Shown in pieces: positions 12,254 to 24,580 of a stretch of DNA of 64,000 nt. The stretch is from Edaphochlamys debaryana. Taxonomy: Eukaryota > Chlorophyta > Chlorophyceae > Chlamydomonadales. The translations under genes and the position numbers were made by a program. The notes under the pieces were generated by a model. It did not search any database. It saw only the letters and a program-made list of their open reading frames with translations, and was not told where the DNA came from. Position 1 is the stretch's first letter, and each line of letters opens with the position of its first letter. Location of the stretch: NCBI GenBank assembly GCA_016858145.1, contig JAEHOE010000001.1:3720001-3784000 (forward strand), written 5' to 3'.

Positions 12254-15200
12254 ACGGTGGCGGTGGGCGTCCGCTGCTTCGCTTTCATGTCGTCAATGGC
12301 GATCTATGTGTATGACACGGCCTCCTTTCGGCCGCGCGCCATCCTGGCCCGGCACGAGAACCATCCCTGCGCGCTCTCCATGTCCCCGCACGACGCCAAC
12401 CTCCTGGCCTGCGCCATCACCAGCCAGGCGCGCGGGGACCGCATGGGCAGCAAGTTCACGGCTGGTTTGGGATGGGGTTACAGCTGAGCAACCGCTTCCC
12501 TGCGCACACACAGGAGTTGACTCGGGGTTTCGGGTTTGCCTGGGGTTTCTTCCCCACGGCCTGTCTGCTCACAACTGCACTTATACGTATCACGCACCCA
12601 CCCTACGCACACTAAACACAGGAGTTGAGGGTCTACGACATTGACTCGGAGCTGGTGGTGGCCAGTGTGCGCTACACCACGCACGTCAAGACGTCCGTGC
12701 ACGTGCTCGAGTGGTAGGCAACCCGGGGCCGGAAGCGCTTCATGGGAGGGGCACCTGCCTCGCCGCCTTCCACGCATCCCCTGCAACCTGGTGCCATCGT
12801 GAGCGTTCCTCTAGGTGGTAAGGGCAGGTTCCCCTCGCGCTCCAAGCCTTGCTGTTCCTTACCGGGCCGCTTGCAGGCACCGCCAGCAGCCGGGCGTGCT
12901 GCTGCTAGGCGTGGGGCCACAGCTAGTGGCGTGGGACTTTGCCGCGGCAGGCCTGGCCACCCCGGACAGCTCTGGAGGCGGGGCGCTGTCCAACGGCGTG
13001 GCGCCCTCGCCGCCCCCAGCGCCCCCCAAGGAGGGCATGCTCTCCCGCCTCAAGGCCAACCTGGCAGGCACCGGGTCGGACCCCTCGGCCGGGGCCGTGT
13101 CCGCGGGTGCCGTGCCCAATACCAACATCCCAGCTGGAAAGTGGGTGCCGCTCCGCGACATGGGGGCCGCCCTCACTGCGGTGGATCAGGCTGGCGGCGG
13201 GGCAGGCGGCTTCACGCTCCTGGCCGTGGCCACTGCTGACGGCCACGTCACGGTGCTGGAGCTGGAGCCCTCGGGCCTCGCGGTCCGTGGGGAGCTCAGG
13301 AGCATCGCCCTGCCAGGGGCTCCCCCGCCGGGAGCGGGTAATGCTGGCGGGACCGTCAGCGGCGGGCCCGGCTCGGGGCTCACTGCTGCGGCCAGCGCCG
13401 TCGCCTGGGAGCCGCTGTCCGGAAACGGGCTGTTGCTGGCGGTGGGGCGGGGCGGCAACATGGCGCTGTACGACACCCAGACTGCCGTCCCTGAGGAGCA
13501 AGTGGTGCTGCAGTACGGCAAACAACCCGCAACTGCCACGCGGTTTGCGCACTTCCTCAGCTCGCAGCCGGTGGGTTCTCGGTTACCCCACCGTAAAACT
13601 CGAGGGTCTTGTGTGAACTCGCGTTAGGCTCTGCCCGGAGGCTGGGGCAAGCCGTGAGCCAGGTGCCGCGCCGCTGCTGCCTGCGCAGGGCAACTTCCTG
13701 CTGTCGTCCTCCCGGAGCGGCGCGTTGCAGCTGTGGAATGTGTCGCAGGCCGCGGCGCTGCGCACGTTCAAGCTGGGAGGGGGCCTGGTGCAGGTGGGTG
13801 GGTGCAGGCCGGGCTGAGGGCCAGGGTCCCGAGCCGCCAGCGAGGACGAGAGCCGGCGCATCACTCCTCTCTGGCACTTGAGCCCACTCCGTTAGCCCCA
13901 CCCCGTGCGCTGTGCTCTCCGCCGCAGAGCTTCGCGTTGCTGACCCTGCCCGGCATGGGTCGCGCGCCGGCCTCCTCCGCCAGCAGCACCACGCCGGGGC
14001 ACATGCGGCCCTCGGGCTCCGGCTACGCAGCGCCGCCGTCGGCCTCATCGGGCGAGCGGCAGGGGGCTCTGGTGGGTCCCGGGTCTGCTGCAACGACAAG
14101 TGCGGGGGCCTCGCCTCGTGTTGGTGGTTATGGGTCTTGAGCAGCCGTGTGCGGCGCTCCCTGCCCTGGGTGGTTGTGCAGGTGTCGTTCGCGGACGGCG
14201 GACTGTGCGTGTTCGACCTGAGCAGCCAGCAGGTGCTGTGGCGGCAAGAGGGCGGCCACACGGAGACCATCTTCGACTGCCGCTTCTCCACCGCCGACCA
14301 CAACCTGCTCGCCACCGCCTCCTTCGACTCCACCGTGCGGGCAAGTACCGGTACCGGTAACAGCGCTCCTTCCAGGGTCCACACGACGCAACAGCACAAT
14401 CAGTTGTTGACTCAGTCTTGACGTCCGGTCTGAAACCCATACGGCCTAGGCCTGACCACTGCTCCTGCCCCGTGCTGGCCCCCCGCGCCGGCGTGCGCAG
14501 GTGTGGGACGTGCGCACGGCCCGCTGCATCAAGATCCTCAGCGGCGCCGAGGGGGTGCTCTACTCTGTGTCGTGGAACTGCGAGGGCCGCATGCTGGCCG
14601 CCTCCAATGACAGCGGCCTCATCTTTGTGTACGACTACCACCGGGGCCTGCTCATCAAGTCCCTGCGGCAGCACACCAAGCAGTCCCTCAAGTGGGTCGG
14701 AGGGAGGGCGTATGCGTCCGCGACGTTTGGTTGCCAGACGCGGGCCAGCCCGGCCGTCATGGCGTCCTAGCCTGCCCTCATAATGCGCGCGCTGTGCGCT
14801 CTTCACTGACACTGACCCCCGGAACATAAACCGCCCGCCCAGGGTTGCGTTTCACCCTTTCAAGCCCAACACGCTGGCCTCCTCGTCCATTGATGGGACC
14901 GTGTATGTCTACACTGTCGGTACGTGCACCCTAGGGCCTGAGCTTGCTCCCATCCACTCCCAGTCACCCACTGTACCACCTCTCAAGCCCTTCCTCCATC
15001 CCCAACCCCCACAACTAACGCGCAGACGGCGAGACGGTGCGCACGCTGCGGCACTTCACGCCCGTGTCATGCATCGCATGGTGCCCGGCGCCGCACGGCA
15101 GTCCGGGCTCTGACGTGCTGGCCTCCACCACCGAGTCTGGGGAGCTGCACATTTGGGACACATCCAGGCCCGCGTCCGAGTGCCTGGTGCGCACGCTGTC

Positions 15201-18200
15201 AAAGCACAAGTGAGGACGGGCGTGCGGTGAAGGGTCAGGAAGGGCTGTTCCCCACAGAACGCGCGTGGGCCCCTCGAGTGGGGCCTGGAGGCAAGGAGTC
15301 GGGGAAAGGGAAGGGCCGAGGCTGCAGCTGCAGTTGCAGCTGCAGCTGCTCGTGCGTGGGCTGACGCTGGCTCCCTGCCGCTGTCGCAGCTCGCGTGTGT
15401 TCAACGTGGAGTTCTCACCGCTGTTGCACTCGCGCCTGCTGTCGTCCTCCAACGACCGCACCGGCCGCGTGTGGTAAGGCTGGCACGCACGTCTTGCATG
15501 TCAGTGCTGCACCTGGCTTGCGTTAGCGTGATGCTGCCTGAAAGTGTCTTACGGGTCCCTATCGCGCCCCGTGCTGCAGGGACGTCGACACCGGGGAATG
15601 CATTGCGGTGAGTGCTCTCCGTAACGCTCTGGGGGCGTTCTCTCTCCAGGCGCCTCACGCCCCGCCCTCCTCTACCTGCCCCCCCAGGTCTTGGAGGGGC
15701 ACACCGACCTGGTGCGGGCTGTGGCCTGGCACCCCGAGGTGGCGCACATCTGCTTCACAGGCGAGGCCCGCTGCCGGGTGATAAGGCGCGGAGCGAGGGA
15801 CCGCCCGTGCTTACTCAGGACCATGCTCAATCGAATATGCTGCCCCGTTGCTCAACCCCTTAGGGTCTTGGGATGGCTCCATCCGCGTGTGGGACGCCCG
15901 AAGGTGCGCAGGCTGTTAGCTGCTGCTGGGCCTCTCGCATTGTGCTGCGCACCAGTGAAGAGAGCTTTTTCTGCAGCAGCATCCCATCATGCCCCCACCC
16001 CTCCCATCCTGGCCCCCAGCGGCCGCTGCCTGGTGGTGTCCAACGACCATCACTCGGACGTGTACGGCATCGCCTGCCACCCCGCTCGCCCCTTCTTCCT
16101 CGCCACCTGCTCCCGAGACACAACGCTGCGCATGTGGAGCACACTGGACCTCACGCCGCACCTCATGCCCCAGGCACGAAGCGGCCTGGGACCTGGAACT
16201 TGGGACAATTGCACGCTCTAGCCCACGACGCCACCTAAGCGCTAGTCCGCCCCTTACACCCACCCTCAGTCGATCTCGATGTGCCCCCCGCACCCCCGCG
16301 TGGCCCCTGCTGCAGGCCCTCGTGCGGCCGCTGGGGCAGCTGCGCGCCAGCCCCGAGGAGGCCGCCCGCCTGCCCGAGGCCGCCCCCGCCGTCATGGCCG
16401 GCAGCGGCAGCCGCGAGCTGGAGCTGCGCCTGGGCAACGCGCAGCTGGGGCCGCTGGAGCGATACGCCGCCATCACGGAGTTCTTCATGCCGCCGGGTGC
16501 GGACAGCGGAGGGGGCAGAGGGGGGGGGCAGGAGCAGGTCGAGGGCTTGGGAAGGCGGCGGCCGGGCGGCCTGGGGGCTCCTTGCGCGTTGGCAGGGGGT
16601 AGCCGTGGCCCGGCCTCTGCCACCCGGTAGACGAATGACACACCACCGATGTCGTGCTGTGCTGTTGTCAAATGTGCCACACGGCCGCCCACGACTTGTC
16701 CTCCCTTACCACTTCGCCTCTCCTTCCTCCGCGCAGCCTGCCTGGACACCTTCTGGGACATCGTGCGGGCGGTGCGCAACACGGCCGCGGGGGGCGCACA
16801 CGCCAGTGCGGGCGGCAGCGGCGGCGCGGACGTGCCGGGGGCGGCCGCGGCCAGCCGCCGGCGCGCGAGCGGCGTGGGCCTGGGCCTGGTTGACCGCATG
16901 GGCAACGGCGAGGACGGGTCGGGTCTGTTCCACTGGACGGCGGCCAGGCTGGCGGTGGGCTCAGCGGCCAACCACCTGGAGCTGGCGGCGGCCAGCACCA
17001 AGGTGGGTGTGAACATGGTGTACAGGCTGCGCTCAGCTCGGAATTTTACACCTGAGACACGCTGAGACACGCTGAGCTTGGGCTCCACGCCTCCGCGTTT
17101 CGGACTCGTGTTTGGCGAAGCTGCAGCAGTGGCGAAAACCTCTGACGGTGCACAGGCTGCACTCGAAGGCGCAGGCATTGTTCAGTCTGCAGCCTCACCC
17201 TGGTCGCGCAATGCCCCTGCCTTCTGCGGCGCCCTGCGCAACCCCCCCTCACCAGGCCCGCTCCGGAGGCACTGCGGGCAGCTCCCGGCGCGAGGAGCTC
17301 CTGCGCGAGGCGGCCGCCCAGCACCTGGTGGCGGGGAACGTGGAGCACGCGGTGGGGGCGGGGGGGGGGGTTGCCGGGCGATGGTAAGCTTGCCGTGGGG
17401 TGATGGAGATGTGCAGTTGCTGTGCCGATCTGCCTGCGTGCGCTAAGCTAGACCATGATACCGCTCCCCGCAGGTGGAGCTGTGGGCGGAGGTGGGGGAC
17501 TGGGACCGGGCGCTCGCGCTGGCCCCCGTGGTGGGTCTGGACCTGTGGGCGCGCCTGCTGCGGCGCCGGCTGGAGGCCATGGCGGCGTCGGAGGCGCAGG
17601 TGGGGCCGGGGCTTCGGGAGGGAGCAGCTGCCCGCCCTTGCCGCAGTCTACCAGCTGTGCCCCATGCAAGCGCGTTCGTGCAGCTGTCTAGCCACGCGTG
17701 TGCGTGAGGTGGGGCCTGACGGATGTGTGCACGGTGCCGCCGCCGGCGCCCGCGTGTCGGTCCGCAGAACCACGTGAACGAGCTGCTGCCCATGTGCCTG
17801 GTGTCGGGCGGGGCGCCCAAGGTGGTGGACCTGCTGGCGGCCACGTGCCTGTACGACACAGCGTTCAACGGTGAGCGCGTGCTGGGGCCCCAGGGCCCTG
17901 GGTGCTGTGGGTGCCATGGGCTTCGAGGCCCCTGGGGCAGGTGGGAGCGCGCTTCAGGAATGGGGGTGGGACTGCAACGACGAGGCTGCTGACCGCCCCG
18001 CTGCCCGCCGCCTCGCTGCCCGCCTCCTCTCTGCAGTCGCGGCCATCAGTGCGTGCGGGGGTTACCCCACCCTAGAGGATGTGGACCGGCCGGGGGGGGC
18101 GTTCGGAGGGGCAGCCGGCAACACCAGCGACCCCTGCAACACCCGCCGCATGGCCGCGGCGGAGCGGTGGCACAGTGCTAGCGGCGGCGGGGCCGGCAGC

Positions 18201-21200
18201 TCTATGTCCCCGGACCCGTCTGGCCTCAGAACCAGCACGGGCGGAGGCAGCGGCACCACCAGCGGCGCCGGCGGGGCCTTCACCGCCGCTGCTGCCAGCC
18301 TCAGCGGCTCAGGCGTAGACTGGTTTCGTGCCAGTGGGACCCTGCCAGAGACTCCGTTCGCCCCACTCGCGACCGCCACCAGCGCCAGCGGCGGCCTGCC
18401 CCCGACGGCAGCCGGGAGCACGGGGGGTGCCGGTGGCGCCAGCGGCGGTGGCAGCAGCGGCGGTCTGCCACCAGTGATGTTGCGGAGCGGCACGCTGCCG
18501 GCTCTGGGCCGCCGGCCCGTGCCGCTGGCTCCCCTGCAGCCGCCCTCCCTACCGCCCGGGCCGCCCCCGCTGCCGTCCCCGTCCCCCTCCATTCCCGCCG
18601 CCGAGCCTTCAGCCCTGTCCCAATCCGCCGAACTTGCCGTCCCACCCTCCCCCACTCGCCAGCCGCCCATGTCTCCCTCCGGCGCCGGCGCGGCGCTGCT
18701 CAGCTCCGCCAGCGGCATGGCCCCTGCGCCCCCCTCCGGCCTGCGCAGCGGCCCCGCCATGCGCCTTCGCGGCTCACAAACCGCTGCTGTAGCATCTCCC
18801 TCGCCCGCTGGCCCCAGTGCCACCTCTATGGGCGGCACCATCAGCTCCTCAGGCGCTGGCGTGGCCCGGCCAGAGGGCCTGGACCGAGCCATCTCGGTCC
18901 GTGCCGCGCAGGCACGGGTGCTGTCGAGCCAGGGCCTGCCGGTGCCGGCTGCGTGCTGCGCCCTGTCCGTGGACGAGGTGGCGGGGGCCGTGGGGCTACT
19001 GCTCAGGGGCGACCAGGCAGAGCTGGCCCTGGCCCTGGTCTCGGCGCTGACGAGGCCGGTGGGGGGGTACATGGCCGCAGCGGCGGGCGCGGGTGGCGTG
19101 CTGGGCGCATGGGGCGTGGGCCCCGCGCTACCTGCGGGCGCGGGTGTGGAGGCGGTGGCGGCGGCGCTGCGGCCGCGGGTGCTGCTGGCGGCGGCGGCGA
19201 GGCGCGAGGCTACTGGGGACTTCCTCACGGCGGCGGACCTCATGAAGCAGGTGCGGTGCGGCCGATCTGGCCCCGAGCTCCCGAGCTGCAGCGGTGGTCT
19301 CGCCGTGGTCTGGACTAAAGCGCGGTGGTGCCCTGCCTTTGGTGACGGATACAGTATGCCCTTGCTGCGCCGCACTGCCACTCTCGCGTTTTGACTCCAA
19401 AGCAGCCGTCAGCATACAGGCTGTTGCTGCTAGTACTGTTGCTGCGCATGTCCTCAGCCCCCTTCTGCACGGCTCTGACCAATCCCTTCCACCCCTGCAG
19501 GTGCCCGGCCGCGCCGACCTGGCCGAAATGCTGGCGGGCCGCTGCCGGGCGCACGCCGACCCGCCAACCGCCAACCGCGTCTACTCAGCCCTGGCCTTGC
19601 AGCCGCCGGCCTCCCACGGCCCCTTCTGCTCCGGCCTGGACGCCAAGGTGGTGGCCGCGGTGCTGGCGGCGGCGGAGCGGGCCGCGGGCGGAGACAGCGG
19701 CGACCCGGCCGGCGCGGCGGCGCGGGCACTGCTGCTGGCGGGACAGACCGAGGCCGCGGCGGACCGTGCCGTGGCGTGTGTGCGCCGCCTGGTGGAGTCT
19801 GGGCGCAGATTGACGCTGACATCAGTTGAATGGGAGCAGGCCTGGACGCTTATAAACAGGTACGGGAACGCCGCGCATACCGGTTGCTGGCTATTGTGCA
19901 TGGTCTGGCTTCTCCTTCACCTGTGAGCGCTCCCAGCCTGCTGAGTGCTGACCCTTGCTGGCCATGCCCGTACCTTGTGCCCGCAGCCTGTCCCCCAGCT
20001 GCCTGGGCAAGGCCGTGTGGTCGCAGGTGTTCACGATGGCGGCATACGTGGGGGCCCTAGTGGCCCTGGAGCAGGTGGGGGCAGGGAGGGGCTGCACACG
20101 CGCTGCCCGCTTCTGACGTGCTGGTAGACTCATCGCAAGCGGCGAAAGACCCTTGAGGAACGTTCCGTGCTGACCCTACAGGGCTGGCCCGCAGTGGGTC
20201 TGTACCTGGTGCGAGTGCTGGAGGCGTGGGCAGAAAGCGGGCAGCCGGTGAGCCCTGGCCCCGATCCTGGGCCTGTGCAGGTCCCCCTGGCCTGCCCCTT
20301 GCTTCCCGCTTGTTCGGGCTTCCCACCTCTTGGTAGGATAGGGTCCTCACCCCACACCAACCCACCCTGCAGGGCGCCAAGCTGCCCGTGGCCCCGTCCC
20401 GGCTGGCCGCGGAGGTGGCGGAGGCGCTGGACGCCTGCCTGGCCCTACCGGGCGTGTGCGCGCAGGGGCCGGGGCAGGGCGAGGCGCTGGCGGTGCTGCA
20501 GCAGCTGGCGGCGGCGTGCGAGGGGGGCAGCAGCTGGCTGCAGGTGAGCGCGTGGGGCCGGGGCCGTGCGGAAGAGTCCTGAAGTACCAAGGAGGCTTGG
20601 GGGCATGGCTGAGCGAGTGGATAAGTGCGGATCATTGCGTCCACTCTACGAGCTTGGCGCGTCCTGATTGGCTTTACTCTTTCCCAACATTGGCGTCATG
20701 GTTGCAGGGCGTGCTCCAAGCCCGCATCGCCGCAGCCGCGGAGCCGGGCTCACTCAGGCAGCCGGGCTCGCCCCCGCGCGCCTCCCACCACGCCTCCACG
20801 GACGGCGGCGCCTGCCTGCCCTCAGCGCCCATGTCCCCGCCCCTGCACAAGACACCCAGCGGCCGCCGCCTGGCCTCGCTCGGCGGCGCCGCCCTCACCT
20901 CGAGCACAGCCTCCAACGGCGGCGGCTCCCTGCTCTTGGGCGCCAGCACGGGCCGCCTCGCGGCCGGCGGCGCCGTGGCGGCGGCCCTCGCATCGCTCCC
21001 GCCCGTCGCGACCGTTACAACCACCTCCGCCAACGGCGGCTTCGGCGGCGGAGGAGGTGGAGGCGGAGCGGCCGAGGGTGCTGGCGCCCACCCCGTGTCT
21101 CTGGCGGATCTTGCCCGGGGGCCGGTGGTGGTGGCGGCGCAGCACGTGCCCTCCCGCTCCGCCGGGGCTTGCACCGCGTCCGGGGCGCTGCCCGTGTCTG

Positions 21201-21346
21201 CTGTGTCGGGACAGTCGGTACGGGGGGCGGTGCTGGTTCTGGACGGGGCGGCCGGGGTGTGCGTGTCGTTGTCCGAGGCGGTGGCGCTGCGGAGGGCCAT
21301 GGCGTACTGCCCGACGGGGAGCGGGAAGCTGCTCAAGCTGCCGTGA
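12254..21346 (+). CDS. WDR17: WDR17-like WD40-repeat protein (5' end incomplete)
   Basis: At least 1,835 residues in 25 exons: 12254-12427, 12622-12713, 12877-13570, 13689-13793, 13928-14071, 14182-14340, 14501-14691, 14843-14919, 15026-15209, 15390-15473, 15580-15607, 15688-15760, 15864-15903, 16020-16173, 16316-16496, 16737-17002, 17256-17351, 17474-17599, 17768-17870, 18037-19250, 19501-19859, 19987-20074, 20182-20247, 20373-20543 and 20708-21346. Codon phase is preserved throughout. WDR17 has WD40 repeats followed by a helical C-terminal half. Matching signatures: MAIYVYDTASF, HTETIFDCRF...LLATASFD, TVRVWDVRTARC, SWDGSIRVWDAR, HHSDVYGIACHP, ATCSRDTTLRMWS, then VELWAEVGDWDRALALAP. The 1,214-base exon carries a long Ser/Gly/Pro-rich insertion absent from animal proteins. 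Three introns are GC-AG and a fourth is likely. Function is poorly known; a ciliary or trafficking role is only inference. Confidence 0.9.
15321..15350 (+). repeat. Short GCTGCA repeat in a WDR17 intron
   Basis: A CAG/CTG-type simple repeat (GCTGCA units with one interruption) lies in the intron 15210-15389. It is self-complementary and could fold. No function is implied. Confidence 0.7.
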
Positions 21347-21510
21347 CCTGGCCATCGCAGCACTGGGGGCGGTCGGCAGGTCGGCCGCTTCCATAGCTCG
21401 TGAGCCTCTTGTGTCTGTCCTTTCACTCTCCTTCACAGCGACAACTGACCCTGCCGCACCACCAGTGCAGAGGGAAGACACGTATCAATGGCAGCAAGCG
21501 CTTCTTGGCT

Positions 21511-21515
21511 TGTAA
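21511..21515 (+). promoter_or_regulatory. Probable polyadenylation signal of WDR17
   Basis: TGTAA on the plus strand 165 bases after the WDR17 stop, the first such signal downstream. Confidence 0.6.
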
Positions 21516-21622
21516 GTTTGAGCCCATGAGCCTCCTGTTGGCGTCCTGTGCCCCGAGAAGGATCTGGAGTTCGCCTCTTGCGGTAAACTTGAGGGGCAAG
21601 CCTTTGCAGCCCTTCGTGAGCC

Positions 21623-21627
21623 TTACA
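21623..21627 (-). promoter_or_regulatory. Possible polyadenylation signal of the PQ-loop gene
   Basis: TGTAA on the minus strand (TTACA on plus), about 860 bases beyond the PQ-loop stop. It is the first one I found downstream. If used, the 3' leader would be long and would end within about 110 bases of the WDR17 signal. Confidence 0.4.
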
Positions 21628-22487
21628 TCCGTCTGCTAAGGCGCAGAGGTACAGGCGCCGTGGGACAGGCCACCCTGCGTCCACATGCGTCCACGGCTCA
21701 TCCATGATCGGGCTATCCCACTCACCCCCGCGCTGCATCGTCATACAACCACATGACAGAAAGCCAAGAGCACTCAGCTAACCTGCATACCTGAGACTCT
21801 CGCAGCTTTCAACGCCCCAATCCTGCTATTTGGCTGCGGCCTGGTCACGCCACCCAGGTCCACAGCCCCTACATCCACCCACCTCCGGATGAAGCACCCA
21901 AACCCCAGCCATGGCTGAGGCAAGCACAATTCATTGTCAGTCGCACAGGTTAGGCCACGACAGAAGCCTGGCGAGGCCTCAAACCGCCACGACAATACCG
22001 TCAACACAGCTTCAGCTGTGGACAGATCCCACCGGCACAGACGTTTGCACCAATAGATGGCATGCTGTCCGACACAGGCCTAGATGGCACACACCCCGCA
22101 CATGTGTAGCTGACCGGTTAGTTCGCATCCAGAACTTCTGGTTGCCGCCAAGCTGCCAGGAAGTCTCAACTCACGACATGGCAAGACACTTGCGGCCAAC
22201 CCAGGCGCCTCTTTCGTGCAGCCCCAGGGCCAAGGACCTACCCCTCAGGCATACCCTGCCCAGCCCTTGGCCGTCATCCCAGCTCCAACCTGCGACCACC
22301 AACCACACGTCACACGCTAGCTGCCATGCCTGCGTCCGCACCCTTAGCTGTCCTCAGTGTATCCCCGCCCAACACCTCACCTCAGCACCCGCGCCAGCTC
22401 ACTACCCTCCGCCGCGGCCCCTCCTGCACCCCCGCCCGCACCACCTCCGCCCCGCCTGCGCCCCAGCGCCCCCACCCCCACGGCTAG

Positions 22488-24580
22488 TCATTCCCTCACC
22501 GCCTGCGCGCCGTCCGCGCCGCCCTCCGCGCCGCTCTCCTGCTCCGCAGCCGGCCCCAGCAGCGGCTGCTCCAGGTCCGCCAGCTTCGCCGCCACCTCCG
22601 CCGCCGCCACCTGCACCGACCCGTTCCCATGCCCGTGCCCGTGCGCGCCTCCGCCCGGGTGCCCGTGCCCGTGGCTGCCGCCTCCGCCCGCTGCCCCTGT
22701 CGACCCCGATGCCAGCGTCATGGCCTGGTAGAAGAGCACCACGTCCAGGGCGATGGTGCCGAAGGTGCCGCACAGCCAGGGCGCCTGCGCGCGCAGCTGG
22801 GCGGCGTCGCGCAGGCGCAGCACGATGCTGCAGCCCGTGCACAGGTTGGCGCTGCGGCAGAGGGGGGGGCGGGGAGGCGCGAGGCGAGGGTGTGTGCAAG
22901 GGGTATCGGGACGAGAGCGGTCAGCAGCAGCAGCGTCCAGGCTGACCTGAACAACCGCAGACGCTATCTCCGCCGGGCTGTGTCACCACCCTTCTGGCCC
23001 CGCCCCCTCCCCCGGCCCCCGCCGCACCTGATGGTCATGATGAACATGTACTTGTTCAGCCCGTCCGTGCACTTGCGCTCCAGGTTCTTGCGGATCTGGG
23101 AGACGCGCGACGAGAGGTAGAAGCAGGTGGACAGGTAGCCCATCACCGTGCCCGCCACCAGCGCCACGTCGCAGTTGAGGAAGCTGCACTTGACCTCGCC
23201 CACCGGGCCCGCGCCCGCGCCCGAACCGGCCCCAAGCCCCGCCCCGGCTTCGAGGCCCTCGAGGCTCCCGGCGGAGAGGGACAGCTCAGCGGCTAGCTCG
23301 CCAGCCCCAGCCTGCAGCAGCCGCCGGTGTGGCTGCGCGGCCAAGCCGTCGAGCCCCAGCCCCAGCGGTGGTGCGGCCGCGTGTTGTAGAGCCGTCACCG
23401 CCACGCAGACCAGGCCCATCCCTGCGGCGGCGGCGGCGACCGTTGACCGCCAGCCTCTCCCGGCGCCGGCGTTGCCGCCGCCCGCCGCGGCGCCGTTGGC
23501 GGCGGCGGTCACACGGGCCACGATGGTTGTGGTGGGGGCCCGGCCCATGGGGGTGGTGGCGGGGGTGGAGGCGCCGGAGCTCTCGCCCGGGCCGGTGCCG
23601 AACGCCGGCGGGTAGGGGTGCACCCAAGGGCTGTTGGTCGTACTGGTGTACGGCGTCGCGCTTTCTGAGCTGTACGTACCGTACACGCCTATTCCCATGC
23701 CGGCATTATCGCGGCTGGAACTGCCTGTGCCTATGGCCTGCGTTACGCCCCCGCCGGGGCCCCCGTTCGCGCGGTGGTGATGGTGGTGGTGGCGGGATCG
23801 GCGGTGCTTGGCACGCAGCCGTTTCCGCCGCGCCTGTACGGCGCCGTAGTAGATGTACTGCAGCAGCATTATTACGTCCACAAGTACGAAGTACATGGCC
23901 AGCAGGGTGGTGGTGGGCAGCTGGGCAGGGGGCAGCATGGGGGGAGGAACCAGGAGGGGATGTCCGTGAGGCCCACACGGAGGAGGATGGAACCAATGGC
24001 AGGTTGAGGGCATGGCGCTTTCCCGGAGCGCCATCGCCGCACCAGCGATGTGTTGCTAAGGGTTGCGGGCGCACCTGCTCGCCCTGGATGAGACACCCGA
24101 GGAGGTTGAGCGTGTCACCAGCAAACCACTCTGGGCGAGAGGGAGGGGTGCACGTGGGGGTCAGGGCATGGATAGAGAGCTGCGAGGAAGGGCAGACTTG
24201 GCGGGTTCAACTCCCACCGACGAGGAGCTAGGAGTGGGGAAAGAAAAGCGCGGGATGGGGTGGAGGGGGAAAGCACGGACGCCCAGTCACTTCCACACCC
24301 TCCCTCCCCCTCCCATCCCCCTCCCCTCTCCCAACCCCAAGAGCACGTGCTTACCCACGAGGAACCAGATAGATAACGCCTCAGCACTCTGGTTCTTGAT
24401 ATTGCTGATGAACTGGGGGAGCATGGCCCCCAGCCATATCAGGATGCTGAGCAGGCCCAGCGAGAAGCCCACTTCGTCGCGCGTTGAGCCAGGATAGATG
24501 CAATCGTGGAAATACGTCTCGATCCATGGTACCGCGCCCGGGCGATCACAGGCGAAGTGACCCTCGTGCTCCCCGAACAT
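22488..24580 (-). CDS. PQ-loop vacuolar/lysosomal amino acid transporter family protein
   Basis: Predicted 512 residues. Minus-strand exons: 24580-24355, 24130-24075, 23920-23028 and 22851-22488, all in phase. Proteins of this family (YPQ1, LAAT-1, human PQLC2) have seven membrane segments and export cationic amino acids from the vacuole or lysosome. Visible here are GLLSILIWLGAMLPQFISN with P55-Q56 and NQSAEALS (first PQ-loop), WFAGDTLNLLGCLI, LLAMYFVLVDVIMLLQYIYY, then a second loop SSRVSQIRKNLERK...TDGLN, ANLCTGCSIVLR and WLCGTFGTIALDVVLFYQ. In the second loop S368-Q369 stands where Pro-Gln is usual. About 200 low-complexity residues, starting with a His6 run (138-143), are inserted in the central loop. 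The first ATG in frame is 24580. The substrate is inferred from the family only. Confidence 0.9.

Larger units (their letters stand above)
21347..22487. other. Convergent intergenic region
   Basis: WDR17 (plus) and the PQ-loop gene (minus) end facing each other. I see no exon in between. The stretch should consist largely of the two 3' untranslated regions, given the signals at 21511 and 21623. Confidence 0.6.

Noticed and set aside
18062..19381. Minus-strand open frame of 439 codons opposite the large WDR17 exon
   Set aside because: Shadow frame of Ser/Ala/Pro composition; the plus exon joins both neighbours in phase.
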